Shown piece after piece: positions 52,601 to 60,588 of a stretch of 64,000 nt of DNA. Both the position numbers and the translations under genes were made by a program. The stretch lies in assembly GCA_044221315.1 (NCBI GenBank), contig JBGAPK010000003.1:147031-211030 (forward strand), given 5' to 3'. The DNA comes from JAFEBO01 sp044221315 (GTDB taxonomy: Bacteria; Planctomycetota; Phycisphaerae; Phycisphaerales; UBA1924). Numbering within the stretch: position 1 is the stretch's first letter; every line of letters starts with the position of its first letter. The notes below the pieces were generated by a model. It had not been told where the DNA came from. It saw only the letters and a program-made list of their open reading frames with translations, and searched no databases.

Positions 52601-53338
52601 GACGTCCGCGGGTTCGCCGCGCTGATCGACGACCCCTCGAAGGCGACGATCGTCACGGAACTGGCCTCGACCCCCGGCGAGGACATTCCTTCCTCGCAGG
52701 CGGGGCGGGTCACCGAAGTTATCTATCTCCTGGGGAACGAGGCGACGCGCCAGGGGCGTCCGGAATTCACGAACGAGATCTACCGGTACGTCCTGGAACG
52801 CGAGCCGCGCCACGCCATGACGTGCAACAACCTGGCGTACCACCTGCTGGAGACCGGGGCCGACCTGGGCGAGGTTGACCGGCTGCTGATGATCGCGTAT
52901 TCGCAGCGTCCGGAGACCTCCGCGATTCTCGATTCACTCGGCTGGTTACGGTACAAGCAAGGACGCCTGCGCGATGAAAAGGACGGCTCCGGCAATGTCA
53001 CCGATCCCGGCGCGGTCTCGCTGCTGCTCCGAGCGACCGAGGCCCGCGATGCGCAGGACAATGCGGTGATCGTGGATCACCTCGGCGACGCGTACTGGGC
53101 CGCAGGAGACCATCAAAGAGCACGCGACAGCTGGGAACTGGCGCGGGTATCGGCGAAGCGCACGATCGAGGGAGCACAACTGATCCGGGCCCAGCGCAAC
53201 GCCGGAGAAGACGACGAGGGGTTCCGGGCGCAATTGGCGGAGTTTCGCGCCGTCGTGACGCAGACCGAACTCAAGCTCAAGGCCGTGGCGGATTCGAAGG
53301 AGCCGCCGATTGCGGCGCACGCTCCGATCGTCAGGTAA
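49607..53338 (+). CDS. Very large TPR-rich lipoprotein
   Basis: 1243 residues; its ATG overlaps the stop of the previous gene. The N-terminus has a hydrophobic region with a lipobox-like LLVAGC (cysteine about residue 39). From about residue 145 to the end there are many 34-residue helical repeats (for example EAGVWRELGEAQMRLGRRTL and FSENTNFRGELGEVYRRRGE), so it is a TPR superhelix. Near the C-terminus, MTCNNLAYHLLETGADLGEV and AILDSLGWLRYKQGRL resemble the TPR proteins of outer-membrane or exopolysaccharide systems. It probably scaffolds proteins in the periplasm. Its place in the nusA-rbfA operon is unusual. Confidence 0.85.
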   Translation: MKKTSSVSVEPADLGIASPIRSRGLRVRHLGALLLVAGCALSTSSCANKPVSASAEEAGAVADSPQDAASPRSIRELRRAAKAGSQPKSPSNLPPPPGIDATRLTPFTAQELAANPNALRSLEEVTPELASKVSLAKANDPPADDAAKEEALRLYVSGRSALLAGDATQAQVLLTDAAGKNPAEAGVWRELGEAQMRLGRRTLAVSSFTQAARRGLDEARVWLMLGRDAVQKSDMARGAAYLSRARSAPDADADTALKYIIDAELGAALAQLGYAKAAELALDSAASLPDSFSENTNFRGELGEVYRRRGELFEQSGDLAMRLNDSATAMDRYEQAAGLPSLDPGASLVRFVYASALRGAPERGAEALLTQIIEADGWIEDRQLLLIRYLAANTPIGPALSRALAVLPEDLKTPPTRTIHSRLVRAQAASDPAGAKLLRAYLSSHPGDSEASADLIALVSGSGNAEAREVLALTETSPAVAVRVADAVVGEGRGLEACRDGIARGARSPGQRAALAWLENRMGDSEHSYATARLINADSLKDPQARAVVLGVVLRAQLDAGDFAGARATIDALKSQDGPAFSVRAASLLDAGEDAFVAQKARELSIDALPADADERIATAEILARAGRAPEAEKMLEAVLAEDRFDERAYRALITLYLPTGPLKDDAKLGAVSRRLRDAIPSSRVIRWLAAGELAQRQLWGQVEAALVSLAEEGSPEPAMMGQLLVAWERQTTGDLETRKAVLTRAETWLRAKLARHPDSVELGASLARVMELQGRGEEAEAALSALLRSSPIPAVARQREQLVRVTLKQPERAKQLALKRLDHLPRSIDESLELAELRALDSDAEQTAIAIAAGLPPSAPMNPGQRDRLIALLNQQVGAAIKDEKGQNALAALRLISAALDAGVELPKPLHEARLTLLATNTPGDTRALLDAAALEARLFPDGSTLVIARTADRISKSAKPSNAPGFLRAAIGSIQQPTTELYQYLAYLTARYGTIEDVRGFAALIDDPSKATIVTELASTPGEDIPSSQAGRVTEVIYLLGNEATRQGRPEFTNEIYRYVLEREPRHAMTCNNLAYHLLETGADLGEVDRLLMIAYSQRPETSAILDSLGWLRYKQGRLRDEKDGSGNVTDPGAVSLLLRATEARDAQDNAVIVDHLGDAYWAAGDHQRARDSWELARVSAKRTIEGAQLIRAQRNAGEDDEGFRAQLAEFRAVVTQTELKLKAVADSKEPPIAAHAPIVR

Positions 53339-53355
53339 TCTCTACGGAATCCCGC

Positions 53356-54105
53356 ATGGCAGGCCACAATAAATGGAGCAAGATCAAGCACCGCAAGGCC
53401 GTCGTCGACAAACGACGCGGCAAGGTGTGGACCAAGGTGGCCAAAGCGATCATCGTCGCGGCGAAGAACGGCGGGCCGGACCCGGACTCCAACCTCTCGC
53501 TCAGGTACGCGATCGACGAGGCCCGCTACGCGAACATGCCGCGCGACACGATCGAACGGGCGATCCAGAAGGGCGCGGGCGGTGCGGGCGGGGAGAATTA
53601 CGAGCCCGTGCGCTACGAGGGGTACGGGCCTGGAGGAGTGGCCGTGATTGTGGACTCCCTGACCGACAACCGGGCCCGCACCGTGGGCGACCTGCGCGTC
53701 GCGTTCGGCAAGTACGGCGGGAACCTCGGCAACAACGGGTGCGTGGCGTACATGTTCCATGCACGGGGGCAGATCGTGTGCAGCGCGCCGGGATGGACCG
53801 AGGATCGATTCATGGAGCTGGCGATCGAGTCGGGCGCGGACGACGTGATCGCGCCCGACGATCCGTCGGATGCTTCGGAGCCGTGGACGATTCTGACGAG
53901 TGTTCCCGCGTTTCAGAAGGTCAAGGAGGCGGTGGAGCGGGCGGGGCCGACAATTTCCCAGGCCGACATCGCGATGGTTCCCGCGGATTTGATCTCGATT
54001 GCGGGCGAGAATGCCACGCAATTTCTTGAGTTGATCGACGCGATCGAGGACCTCGACGACGTGCAGAAGGTGTACTCCAACGCCTCTGTCGAGGGCGCCG
54101 GGTAG
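53356..54105 (+). CDS. YebC/PmpR family translation or transcription factor
   Basis: 249 residues. The family start MAGHNKWSKIKHRKAVVDKR is followed by NMPRDTIERAIQKGAG, YEGYGPGGVAVIVDSLTDNR and GKYGGNLGNNGCVAYMF, all highly conserved, and the end has LIDAIEDLDDVQKVYSN. YebC-type proteins are described as DNA-binding regulators and, more recently, as factors helping ribosomes through proline stretches. It starts 17 bases after the TPR gene, so it is in the same operon. Confidence 0.96.
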   Translation: MAGHNKWSKIKHRKAVVDKRRGKVWTKVAKAIIVAAKNGGPDPDSNLSLRYAIDEARYANMPRDTIERAIQKGAGGAGGENYEPVRYEGYGPGGVAVIVDSLTDNRARTVGDLRVAFGKYGGNLGNNGCVAYMFHARGQIVCSAPGWTEDRFMELAIESGADDVIAPDDPSDASEPWTILTSVPAFQKVKEAVERAGPTISQADIAMVPADLISIAGENATQFLELIDAIEDLDDVQKVYSNASVEGAG

Positions 54106-54111
54106 CGAGGC

Positions 54112-54855
54112 TCAGGCCCGCAGGCCAACGTTGCGCCCGCTGCCGCGCTTTGCCTTGTTGTGCATCGTCGGCGTGACATGGAAGGTCACTTCGCAGCGTC
54201 CGACGCGGCGCTCGCGCGCGGCCATGCGCGACATGAGCGAACGCTTATCCCTGGCACGGCTTCCGATGGCCGCCGGGATCACCGCCTGCTGGATGATGTC
54301 GAGGTCGAGAGTGACGTTGAATTCCTGACCGTCGGCCACCAGTGTCTTCAGATCCTCACGCGGCATGACCCGGTAAAGAGCCGGGCCGTAGCAGGGCCGG
54401 AGGAAGCGGTAGGTTAGTTCTTTGCAGACGATGGTGTACTCGCCGCCGGTAATGCCGAAGATGTACATGCCTCCCGCGATCTCGCTGTTGGCCAGGAGCG
54501 CGGCGCCGGCCATGGCGTTGTACCAGTTGCGGTTGAATCGCCGGAATGGGAGTTCGGCCGTGAAGGTGTCGGCGTCCACACGCTTCATGCGGATGCCGCT
54601 GCGAAACGCGTAGGGCAGCCAGATCATCGAGCAGACCCGGTGCCAGAAGTTGTTCCGTGTCGAAAGGCGGCTGATGTACTCCTCGACGCGGTCGCGAAAA
54701 GTCCGCCGGGGTCGGGTTACGGAAAGCCCGGGCGGTCCTTCGTCAAATTCGTCTGTCTCGGGCTCCCTCTCCGGCGTGGGCGGCAGATCGGCAACAGGCG
54801 CATCGACGTCCCCGAGGACCTGCTGCTGATGCTGAGTTGACGGAGCGCGCGACAT
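54112..54855 (-). CDS. DUF4442/hot-dog-fold-like protein
   Basis: 247 residues. A disordered Pro/Glu-rich N-terminus of 60 residues is followed by IRMKRVDADTFTAELPFRRF, NRNWYNAMAGAALLANSEIA then YIFGITGGEYTIVCKELTYR and FLRPCYGPALYRV. The Asn-x-x-x-x-x-Met-Ala-Gly-Ala-Ala pattern and strand arrangement resemble DUF4442 thioesterase-like hot-dog folds. No catalytic set was confirmed. It follows the MBL hydrolase gene by 42 bases. Confidence 0.6.
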   Translation of the reverse strand: MSRAPSTQHQQQVLGDVDAPVADLPPTPEREPETDEFDEGPPGLSVTRPRRTFRDRVEEYISRLSTRNNFWHRVCSMIWLPYAFRSGIRMKRVDADTFTAELPFRRFNRNWYNAMAGAALLANSEIAGGMYIFGITGGEYTIVCKELTYRFLRPCYGPALYRVMPREDLKTLVADGQEFNVTLDLDIIQQAVIPAAIGSRARDKRSLMSRMAARERRVGRCEVTFHVTPTMHNKAKRGSGRNVGLRA

Positions 54856-54897
54856 GAGTGTGATGGGCCATTCTAGTCGAGAAGGAGCCCCGTACGG

Positions 54898-55884
54898 CTA
54901 CGCGGAATCGGCGACCAATTCGTACCACGGATCCCTGCGACGAACCCGCTGCACCGGGTTCCCGGGCTCGTGATCAAGCACCAGGAGCCAGTTGTTTTCG
55001 GCGGCGGCGGCGAGGAACCAATGACGCGAGATCATGCTGGTGTAGGGCTCGACGTCGTAGCCCAGGCTGTACGCGGCGCCGACGTGGTTGACGGTGGGCA
55101 TGACGTCGGGAGTGAAAACAACGGTGCGGCCCGTGTCGTCGCTGAAGAGAATCGCCTGCTGGCCCCAAGTGTGGCCCGGCACAAGCAACACCCCCACGCC
55201 CGGAACGCCCGTAACGCCCTGAAGACCGTGCAGCCAGGTCACGCGCTGCAGTGCCGGAGTGCGCGGCATCTCGTCACGAAGTGGCGTGTAGCCGGTCACG
55301 AAGGGGCGGGCCGAATCGATCAGGTGCATCTGGTCTTCGACGGGGATCAGGTGGTCCTTGAAGTACGTGCGGGTCATGACGCTCGAGTTCGCCACGGCAT
55401 CGGTCCACTCGCGGAGCTGGGCGTAGATGTCGGCGTTGGGAAAAGTCGGCACGGCGTTGTACTCCCCCACTCCACCTCTACCGGGTTCTTTCTCCCCCGG
55501 GCGCGGCAGACGGGTGAGGCCACCCGCGTGATCGAAGTGCAGGTGCGAGACGACGACGGCGTTGATGTCTTCGCAGCGGCAATCGACCTCGTGCAGTGCA
55601 TCGATAATGGACCGGTCTTCAAGGGCGAAGATGTCTTTGCTCTTCTGGTCGAGCTTGTTGCCGCTGCCGACCTCGATGAGAACGAGCTTGGGGCCGGGCG
55701 GGTCGCCGGGATCGGCGCTGGCCCGCTCGAGGAGGAGGCAATTGTGCTGGACGTCGATGCGCCCTCGATCGTCCATCGGGGCAAGCCTGCTCCAGACGAC
55801 GCGGGGCACAAGGCCGAACATCGAGCCGCCGTCCAGCTTGAACTTCGCGGCCCGCAGGAGTTTCCATCGGTATCGAACGGTCAT
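54898..55884 (-). CDS. MBL-fold metallo-hydrolase
   Basis: 328 residues. The metal-binding motif is VVSHLHFDHAGGLTRLP (HxHxDH), the second His is in VPGHTWGQQAILF, and a late Asp-His (LVLDHEPGN) completes the pattern. The strand VEVGSGNKLDQKSKDIFALE before it is typical of lactonase or quorum-quenching type members, but substrate cannot be deduced. Its start is only 35 bases from the start of the divergent gene at 55920, so their promoters must overlap. Confidence 0.9.
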   Translation of the reverse strand: MTVRYRWKLLRAAKFKLDGGSMFGLVPRVVWSRLAPMDDRGRIDVQHNCLLLERASADPGDPPGPKLVLIEVGSGNKLDQKSKDIFALEDRSIIDALHEVDCRCEDINAVVVSHLHFDHAGGLTRLPRPGEKEPGRGGVGEYNAVPTFPNADIYAQLREWTDAVANSSVMTRTYFKDHLIPVEDQMHLIDSARPFVTGYTPLRDEMPRTPALQRVTWLHGLQGVTGVPGVGVLLVPGHTWGQQAILFSDDTGRTVVFTPDVMPTVNHVGAAYSLGYDVEPYTSMISRHWFLAAAAENNWLLVLDHEPGNPVQRVRRRDPWYELVADSA

Positions 55885-55919
55885 GGGGCGAGGATATCTC
55901 GCCCACTACACTCGCGACC

Positions 55920-57116
55920 ATGACCGGCACGGCACGCAGCTCGATCCATCATGCGCTCCCATGGGCGGTCTATCTCGCCGTGTCCTGGACGTGGTGCATC
56001 GGGATGTTCCTGCCGGTGCTGCTGGTGCGCGATTACGGGATCTGGGGCTTTGTGGTCTTCGCCGTTCCCAATGTGATCGGGGCGGGGGCGATGGGATGGG
56101 TTCTGAAGTCGGGCGAATCGAGCGAAGCGCTCGCGAGCGTCCATCGCAGGGCGATCCGGGGCTTTTCGGTCGTCACGGTCGCGTTTCACCTGTACTTCGT
56201 CTGGTACCTGACGCAGGCGGGCTGGGTGAGCGGCGAGTGGTGGCCGTGGATCGCGATCGGTGTGTTCGCGGTGGCGATCTTCTCGGGGTTGCGTTCGGAG
56301 TTTCCAACAGAGGCTTTCACCCCGTTTCTTGTGAGCGCTTTGGTCATCGTCTTCGCGTTTACCGCGGGGGTTGACGTAAAGATCCCGGATGGTCAGGCAA
56401 AATCGTTCTTTGGTGTTCCCGCGGTTGCGTGGCTCGCGCCCGTTTGCGTGTTTGGCTTTCTGCTGTGCCCCTATCTCGATGCGTCGTTCCTCCGGGCGAG
56501 ACGGAATGTTTCCGCTCCGGGGGCCCGTCTCGCCTTCGGCGTGGGCTTCGGAGTGCTCTTCCTCTCGATGATCGTGTTCACGCTCTGCTATGCCGGCTGG
56601 TTGCTCGGATTGACGGTGGCGGCGGCGCGGGTGCCGACGGCGATCGTGCTGCACATGCTGGTGCAGGCGGGGTTCACGGTCGGCATTCATTTGCGGGAAA
56701 CGGCCGTCGGATTCGGCGAGAGCCGGGCCGGATTTCGGGGGGCGGCGGCGGCCTGGGCCTTGCTCGGCCTCGTCGCGGGCGCCGCGGCTGTGTTCAAACT
56801 CGACGGAAACGACAACATCTCGCCCCGGTTTGAGTTCGGATACCGGTTGTTCATGTCGGCATACGGGCTCCTGTTTCCTGCGTACGTGTGGCTTGTCATG
56901 GTTCCGCTCCGCATTCGCGCGGACGGCTTGGGTATGCGGCACATCGTGGTCTGGCTTGGCGCGTGCGCAATCGCGGCCCCGGCATTCTGGATGGGATTCA
57001 TCGAGCACAAGGAATGGTGGCTGGTCCCCGGCGTGCTTGTGGTGCTCGGGGCGCGGGCCTTCATCCCGAAGCGAGGCGCTTCAGCGTTGCCTCCGAAAGG
57101 CTCGCCAGTTCCATAG
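55920..57116 (+). CDS. Polytopic membrane protein of unknown function
   Basis: 398 residues with about ten predicted membrane helices. The first includes AVYLAVSWTWCIGMFLPVLL and the fourth VGVFAVAIF-like segments. A loop KIPDGQAKSFFG precedes VAWLAPVCVFGFLLCPYLDA. No known family motif could be named. The C-terminal tail (RGASALPPKGSPVP) lies over the end of queG on the other strand (56 bases). Composition and the continuous helices support a real gene. Confidence 0.75.
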   Translation: MTGTARSSIHHALPWAVYLAVSWTWCIGMFLPVLLVRDYGIWGFVVFAVPNVIGAGAMGWVLKSGESSEALASVHRRAIRGFSVVTVAFHLYFVWYLTQAGWVSGEWWPWIAIGVFAVAIFSGLRSEFPTEAFTPFLVSALVIVFAFTAGVDVKIPDGQAKSFFGVPAVAWLAPVCVFGFLLCPYLDASFLRARRNVSAPGARLAFGVGFGVLFLSMIVFTLCYAGWLLGLTVAAARVPTAIVLHMLVQAGFTVGIHLRETAVGFGESRAGFRGAAAAWALLGLVAGAAAVFKLDGNDNISPRFEFGYRLFMSAYGLLFPAYVWLVMVPLRIRADGLGMRHIVVWLGACAIAAPAFWMGFIEHKEWWLVPGVLVVLGARAFIPKRGASALPPKGSPVP

Positions 57117-58152
57117 ATTCCACGCCCGAAGTGGCCAGTTCCTTCAGACTCCCGAGAAGTTCCGAGCGGAGTGGTTCGGGGCATCCGTCGCTGATCGCAT
57201 TCCCGGCGACGATCACGGCGTTGCGTTTCATCATCGCGAGCGTGGCGCGGGTCAGGGCTGTGCCGGCGAATTCGCGCCGGCGATCGTCTTCGGTCCAACC
57301 CAGAACATCCAGCAGATCGAAGGAATCGCGCCGAGGTGCGTACTCCGGGTTCATTCGGCCGGTGTCTGCGCCCGGGGGGCGCACGGAATTGTGCGGACAG
57401 ACGTCCTGACAGATATCACACCCGTAGAGCCAATTGCCGATCGCCGAGTGGAACCGATCGTCGATCACCCCGCGATTTTCGATGGTGAGGTAGGAGATGC
57501 AGCGGCCGGCATCGATGCTGTGAGGCGTGATGGCCTGTGTGGGGCAGGCGTCGATGCAGCGGGTGCAGGTGCCGCAATGATCGGGAACGGGCGCGGCAGA
57601 AGACTTAATCTCCAGGGTGGTCAGCACGCCCCCGAGAAGAAAGCAGCTCCCGATGGCGGGGTGGATCAGGAGCGTGTGCTTCCCGATCCATCCGAGCCCG
57701 GCGCGCTGAGCAAGATCGCGCTCCATCACCGGTGCGGTATCGACGAACGCGCGAAATCCGGCCGTGGGGAACCGACCCCGAAGCTCATCGCACAGAAGAT
57801 GAAGCCGCTTCTTGATGACCTTGTGATAGTCGCGTCCGCGAGCGTAAGTCGCGATGGTGCCCCGGCCATTCGCCAGAGCGTCTTCCGTGGCGGCTTCTTC
57901 GCGCGTGCCGCGAAGGCGATACACATCGGCCACCATGATCACGCTGCGAGCGCCGGGAAGCACGCGCCCCGGGTCCACCCGTGCGTCGGTGTTGCGGGCC
58001 AGATAGTCCATGGAGCCGTGCTTGCCCTCGGCCAACCACGCGCGAAATTCCGCATGTCGCGCGACCGGCGCGGCATCACACACACCCGACAGCGCAAACC
58101 CCAGCCGCTCGCAGCGTTCCATAACTTCTCTGTTGGTGAGTGAATTCGACAC
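57061..58152 (-). CDS. queG: Epoxyqueuosine reductase QueG
   Basis: 363 residues. The enzyme reduces epoxyqueuosine to queuosine at tRNA position 34, using cobalamin and two 4Fe-4S clusters. The catalytic Asp and cobalamin region is AFVDTAPVMERDLAQRAGLG, then WIGKHTLLIHP; the clusters are in CGTCTRCIDACPTQAI and YGCDICQDVCPHN. Length is in the family range. The 3' end overlaps the membrane protein gene at 57061-57116. Confidence 0.96.
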   Translation of the reverse strand: MSNSLTNREVMERCERLGFALSGVCDAAPVARHAEFRAWLAEGKHGSMDYLARNTDARVDPGRVLPGARSVIMVADVYRLRGTREEAATEDALANGRGTIATYARGRDYHKVIKKRLHLLCDELRGRFPTAGFRAFVDTAPVMERDLAQRAGLGWIGKHTLLIHPAIGSCFLLGGVLTTLEIKSSAAPVPDHCGTCTRCIDACPTQAITPHSIDAGRCISYLTIENRGVIDDRFHSAIGNWLYGCDICQDVCPHNSVRPPGADTGRMNPEYAPRRDSFDLLDVLGWTEDDRRREFAGTALTRATLAMMKRNAVIVAGNAISDGCPEPLRSELLGSLKELATSGVESMELASLSEATLKRLASG

Positions 58153-58196
58153 GGTGCGAGCCTCGTTCGCCGGCGGCCGGTCGGCGACCGGCGACC

Positions 58197-59075
58197 CTAC
58201 CGGACGACCATCTCGCCGCGATGCACGCCGGCACGACCGGTTTCACGCGCGCCGACCCACCCGAAAAACGTGCGGGCACTGCGGACAAGCACGTCCTCCG
58301 ATCCGGAGGCGGCTCCGTCACCAAGCCACGCGCGGTCGTGCTCGTAGATCGCCCAACCAGTAAATCCGGCCGTGGTCAGTACGTCCACAATCTTTCGGGC
58401 GTGGCTATCCCCTTCTCCCAGCGCGCACGGCACACCCCCCCTGGTTTCCTTCAGTTTCACTGAAAAGAGGCGGTCACCCAGCACATTCACGCCGCCTTTG
58501 ATGTCCTCTCCGGCCAGCGATGCGAGCGCCGGCGAGTAGGCGGCTCCGAGCAAAGGGCTGTTCACCCGATCGAGTAATTCGCTGACCTCTGCGGCGGTCT
58601 GGAACGACCCACCATTTTCGAGTGCAAGACGCACGCCGGTGTTGCGGGCTGTCGCCACCGCGAGTTCAAGCCGATCGACGATTCTCGCCATCGCGGATGC
58701 ACGGGATTCGCTGCCCGGGATCTGGTATGCGAAGACCCGGACGAGCGGAGCCTCCAGTCTCGCGGCAAGATCCACCGCCCAGGCGGTTTCGACCACGCCG
58801 GCGGGCGTGCCGCCGATAATGTGGCCCAGCAAGGGGGGCGTTATCGGCGCGTCGTAACGAATCGAGGTCGAGATGCAGGCGACCTCGCAGCCGGTAGGAG
58901 CGAGCATCTGCCGGATCTTCAAGGGGTCGGTCAGCGCGGGATCGCAGGCAAAGCGCGTCGAGCCGCTGCCGAAGGTGCGGAGATCCACGCCCTGGTATCC
59001 AGCCTTCTGAGCACATGCTGCTACCTGCTCAAGCGTCCATTCGGGGCAGGCAACCGTGCTGAAGGCGAGTTTCAT
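58197..59075 (-). CDS. Sugar phosphate isomerase/epimerase family protein (TIM barrel)
   Basis: 292 residues from the ATG at 59075, with AAGGA seven bases upstream. The family start is MKLAFSTVACPEWTLEQVAA with GYQGVDLRTFGSGS, then a late barrel strand GVRLALENGGSF, KLKETRG and ALGEGD. Glu and Asp/His residues at strand ends should bind the metal (IYEHDRAWL). It belongs to the xylose-isomerase-like superfamily of sugar or inositol enzymes; substrate unknown. Confidence 0.85.
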   Translation of the reverse strand: MKLAFSTVACPEWTLEQVAACAQKAGYQGVDLRTFGSGSTRFACDPALTDPLKIRQMLAPTGCEVACISTSIRYDAPITPPLLGHIIGGTPAGVVETAWAVDLAARLEAPLVRVFAYQIPGSESRASAMARIVDRLELAVATARNTGVRLALENGGSFQTAAEVSELLDRVNSPLLGAAYSPALASLAGEDIKGGVNVLGDRLFSVKLKETRGGVPCALGEGDSHARKIVDVLTTAGFTGWAIYEHDRAWLGDGAASGSEDVLVRSARTFFGWVGARETGRAGVHRGEMVVR

Positions 59076-59401
59076 GGAGCCATCCTTGGACTCTGGCCGC
59101 ACTCAGAACGACGCGGTGTTACCAGCACGAGCGCATTCGGCCGATCCGGCCCAGTCGTACCTGACAATATGCGATCGGATGAGCTAGTGCTCGATAACTT
59201 GGCTGAAATCGTCGATGTGGAGAGGTCCGAAGGCCGATTGCGATCGAACCGTCGGGGGCTTGTGGGCGCTCCGTGGCGGGAAACCGGAGCCCAAGTGCTA
59301 TGACCAACGCAGGTTTCCAAACGGCTCGCCGGGCCAAGTTGTCCACGTCCGAGAACCAGGGTTGCACAAGTCGGGGGACCGAGTTAGGATTCCCCCACTT
59401 G
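59076..59401. other. Intergenic region without a recognised gene
   Basis: No frame here has convincing coding character on either strand, and no hairpin or repeat of the other families was noticed. It presumably contains the promoters of the isomerase gene (minus) and of the genes to the right. Confidence 0.45.
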
Positions 59402-59671
59402 GTGGCCAAGAGACTTCATGTCGCGGGATTAGCGCGCCGCATTCGTTTCGCGTGCTTCGGGGCCTGGCTGGGAGCTTTGGCTCTCCCGGCGGTGGTTGGC
59501 TGCTCGTATTCCCCCCGTGGTGAGTACTTGCATACCCGGACGATCGAGGTCACTCCGACCGACCAGGGAGACGGCGATGCTGCCGGCGGGATGGATCCTG
59601 AGGGCCTCGATGGCGTATGTAGGTCCGATGCCGCTGGCGCTCGAGTCGAGTTGAAGAGAAATCGGCATTAG
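59402..59671 (+). CDS. Possible small lipoprotein
   Basis: 89 residues from a GTG at 59402. A basic start (RRIRFACFG) leads to a hydrophobic stretch and a lipobox-like LPAVVGCSYS. The short mature part is polar (YLHTRTIEVTPTDQGDGDA) with no known motif. The ribosome binding site is weak and the length small, so this may be chance. It is the only candidate gene between the isomerase and the kynurenine-pathway genes. Confidence 0.35.
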   Translation: MAKRLHVAGLARRIRFACFGAWLGALALPAVVGCSYSPRGEYLHTRTIEVTPTDQGDGDAAGGMDPEGLDGVCRSDAAGARVELKRNRH

Positions 59672-59810
59672 CGATTTGTCCGCGTGAACAGCGGATCAAA
59701 CCCGACCCGCGGGGCGTAGACAATCCCCCCGGACCCCCACTCCCCCCGTCCCCCCATTCGATCACCACCGACCAGACGGCCGGAACATCCGGCACGGTCA
59801 CGCCGACCTC

Positions 59811-60588
59811 TTGACATTCGACCACGCGACGTACCTGGGGCTGGATCCAGTTGTCACGACCGCTGCGAGCAGCCGAACATCACATTGACGCATTCGTTGC
59901 AGACCACCGGTTCGGTGATCCATGAACTGGGCGGCGTTGGCGATGGTTACGCGGATACCTCGAGCCGAGCTTCAAGATCCTGGCGAGGGTGAAGCACATC
60001 CAGCAACAACTGCTGAACCAGTGGAGCGTGCTGGCGACGTTGACCCCGACGGAGTACGTGCAGTTCCGGCATGTGCTGGGTCCGGCGAGCGGGATTCAGA
60101 GCTATCAGAACCGGTTGATCGAATACCTGTTCGGCAATCGGGAGGCGCGATTTCTCGAGGTCTTCCGTCACAAGCCGGAGATATACGGACGGCTGGACGC
60201 CGCGCTCAAGGCGCCCAGCCTGTACGACGAGTTCCTGAGGCATCTGGCCCGGCGCGGCATGCCGATCCCCCGCGAGGTGCTGGAACGGGATTTGACAAAG
60301 CAGCACGAGCCGCACCCCGGTGTTGTCGCGGTGTTCAAGACGATCTACGACGATCCCTCAAAGTGCTGGGACGCGTACGAGATGTGCGAGAAGCTGGTGG
60401 ACGTGGACGAGGCGGCGATGCTGTGGCGCTACCGGCATCTTAAGGTCGTGCAGCGGGTGATCGGCATGAAGCGGGGAACGGGCGGCACGGCGGGGGCGGC
60501 CTATCTGCGAAACATCTTCGACCACCCATACTTCCCCGAGTTGTGGGACGTGCGCACGGTGGTTGGCCCGGAGGTCACTCCTTCATGA
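59811..60588 (+). pseudogene. kynA: Tryptophan 2,3-dioxygenase with broken N-terminus
   Basis: The C-terminal 199 residues are intact from about 59989: ILARVKHIQQQLLNQW, TLTPTEYVQFRHVLGPASGI, SYQNRLIEYLFGN, and the heme-ligand region LWRYRHLKVVQRVIGMKRGT. The N-terminal fifth is scattered over other frames. From 59811, TTG reads MTFDHATYLGLDPVV, like the normal start. From about 59891 another frame gives HSLQTT ... SVIHELG, resembling the HQTxELWxKxxxHEL segment but with pieces missing. From about 59947 the third frame continues WLRGYLEPSFKILARVK. The distal histidine segment is therefore not encoded in order. Its stop overlaps kynU (ATGA). It is inactive if the sequence is correct. Confidence 0.75.

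Noticed and set aside
59922..60443. Plus-strand frame of 173 residues over the dioxygenase
   Set aside because: It is a shadow of the true TDO frame, which carries the conserved heme and substrate motifs.
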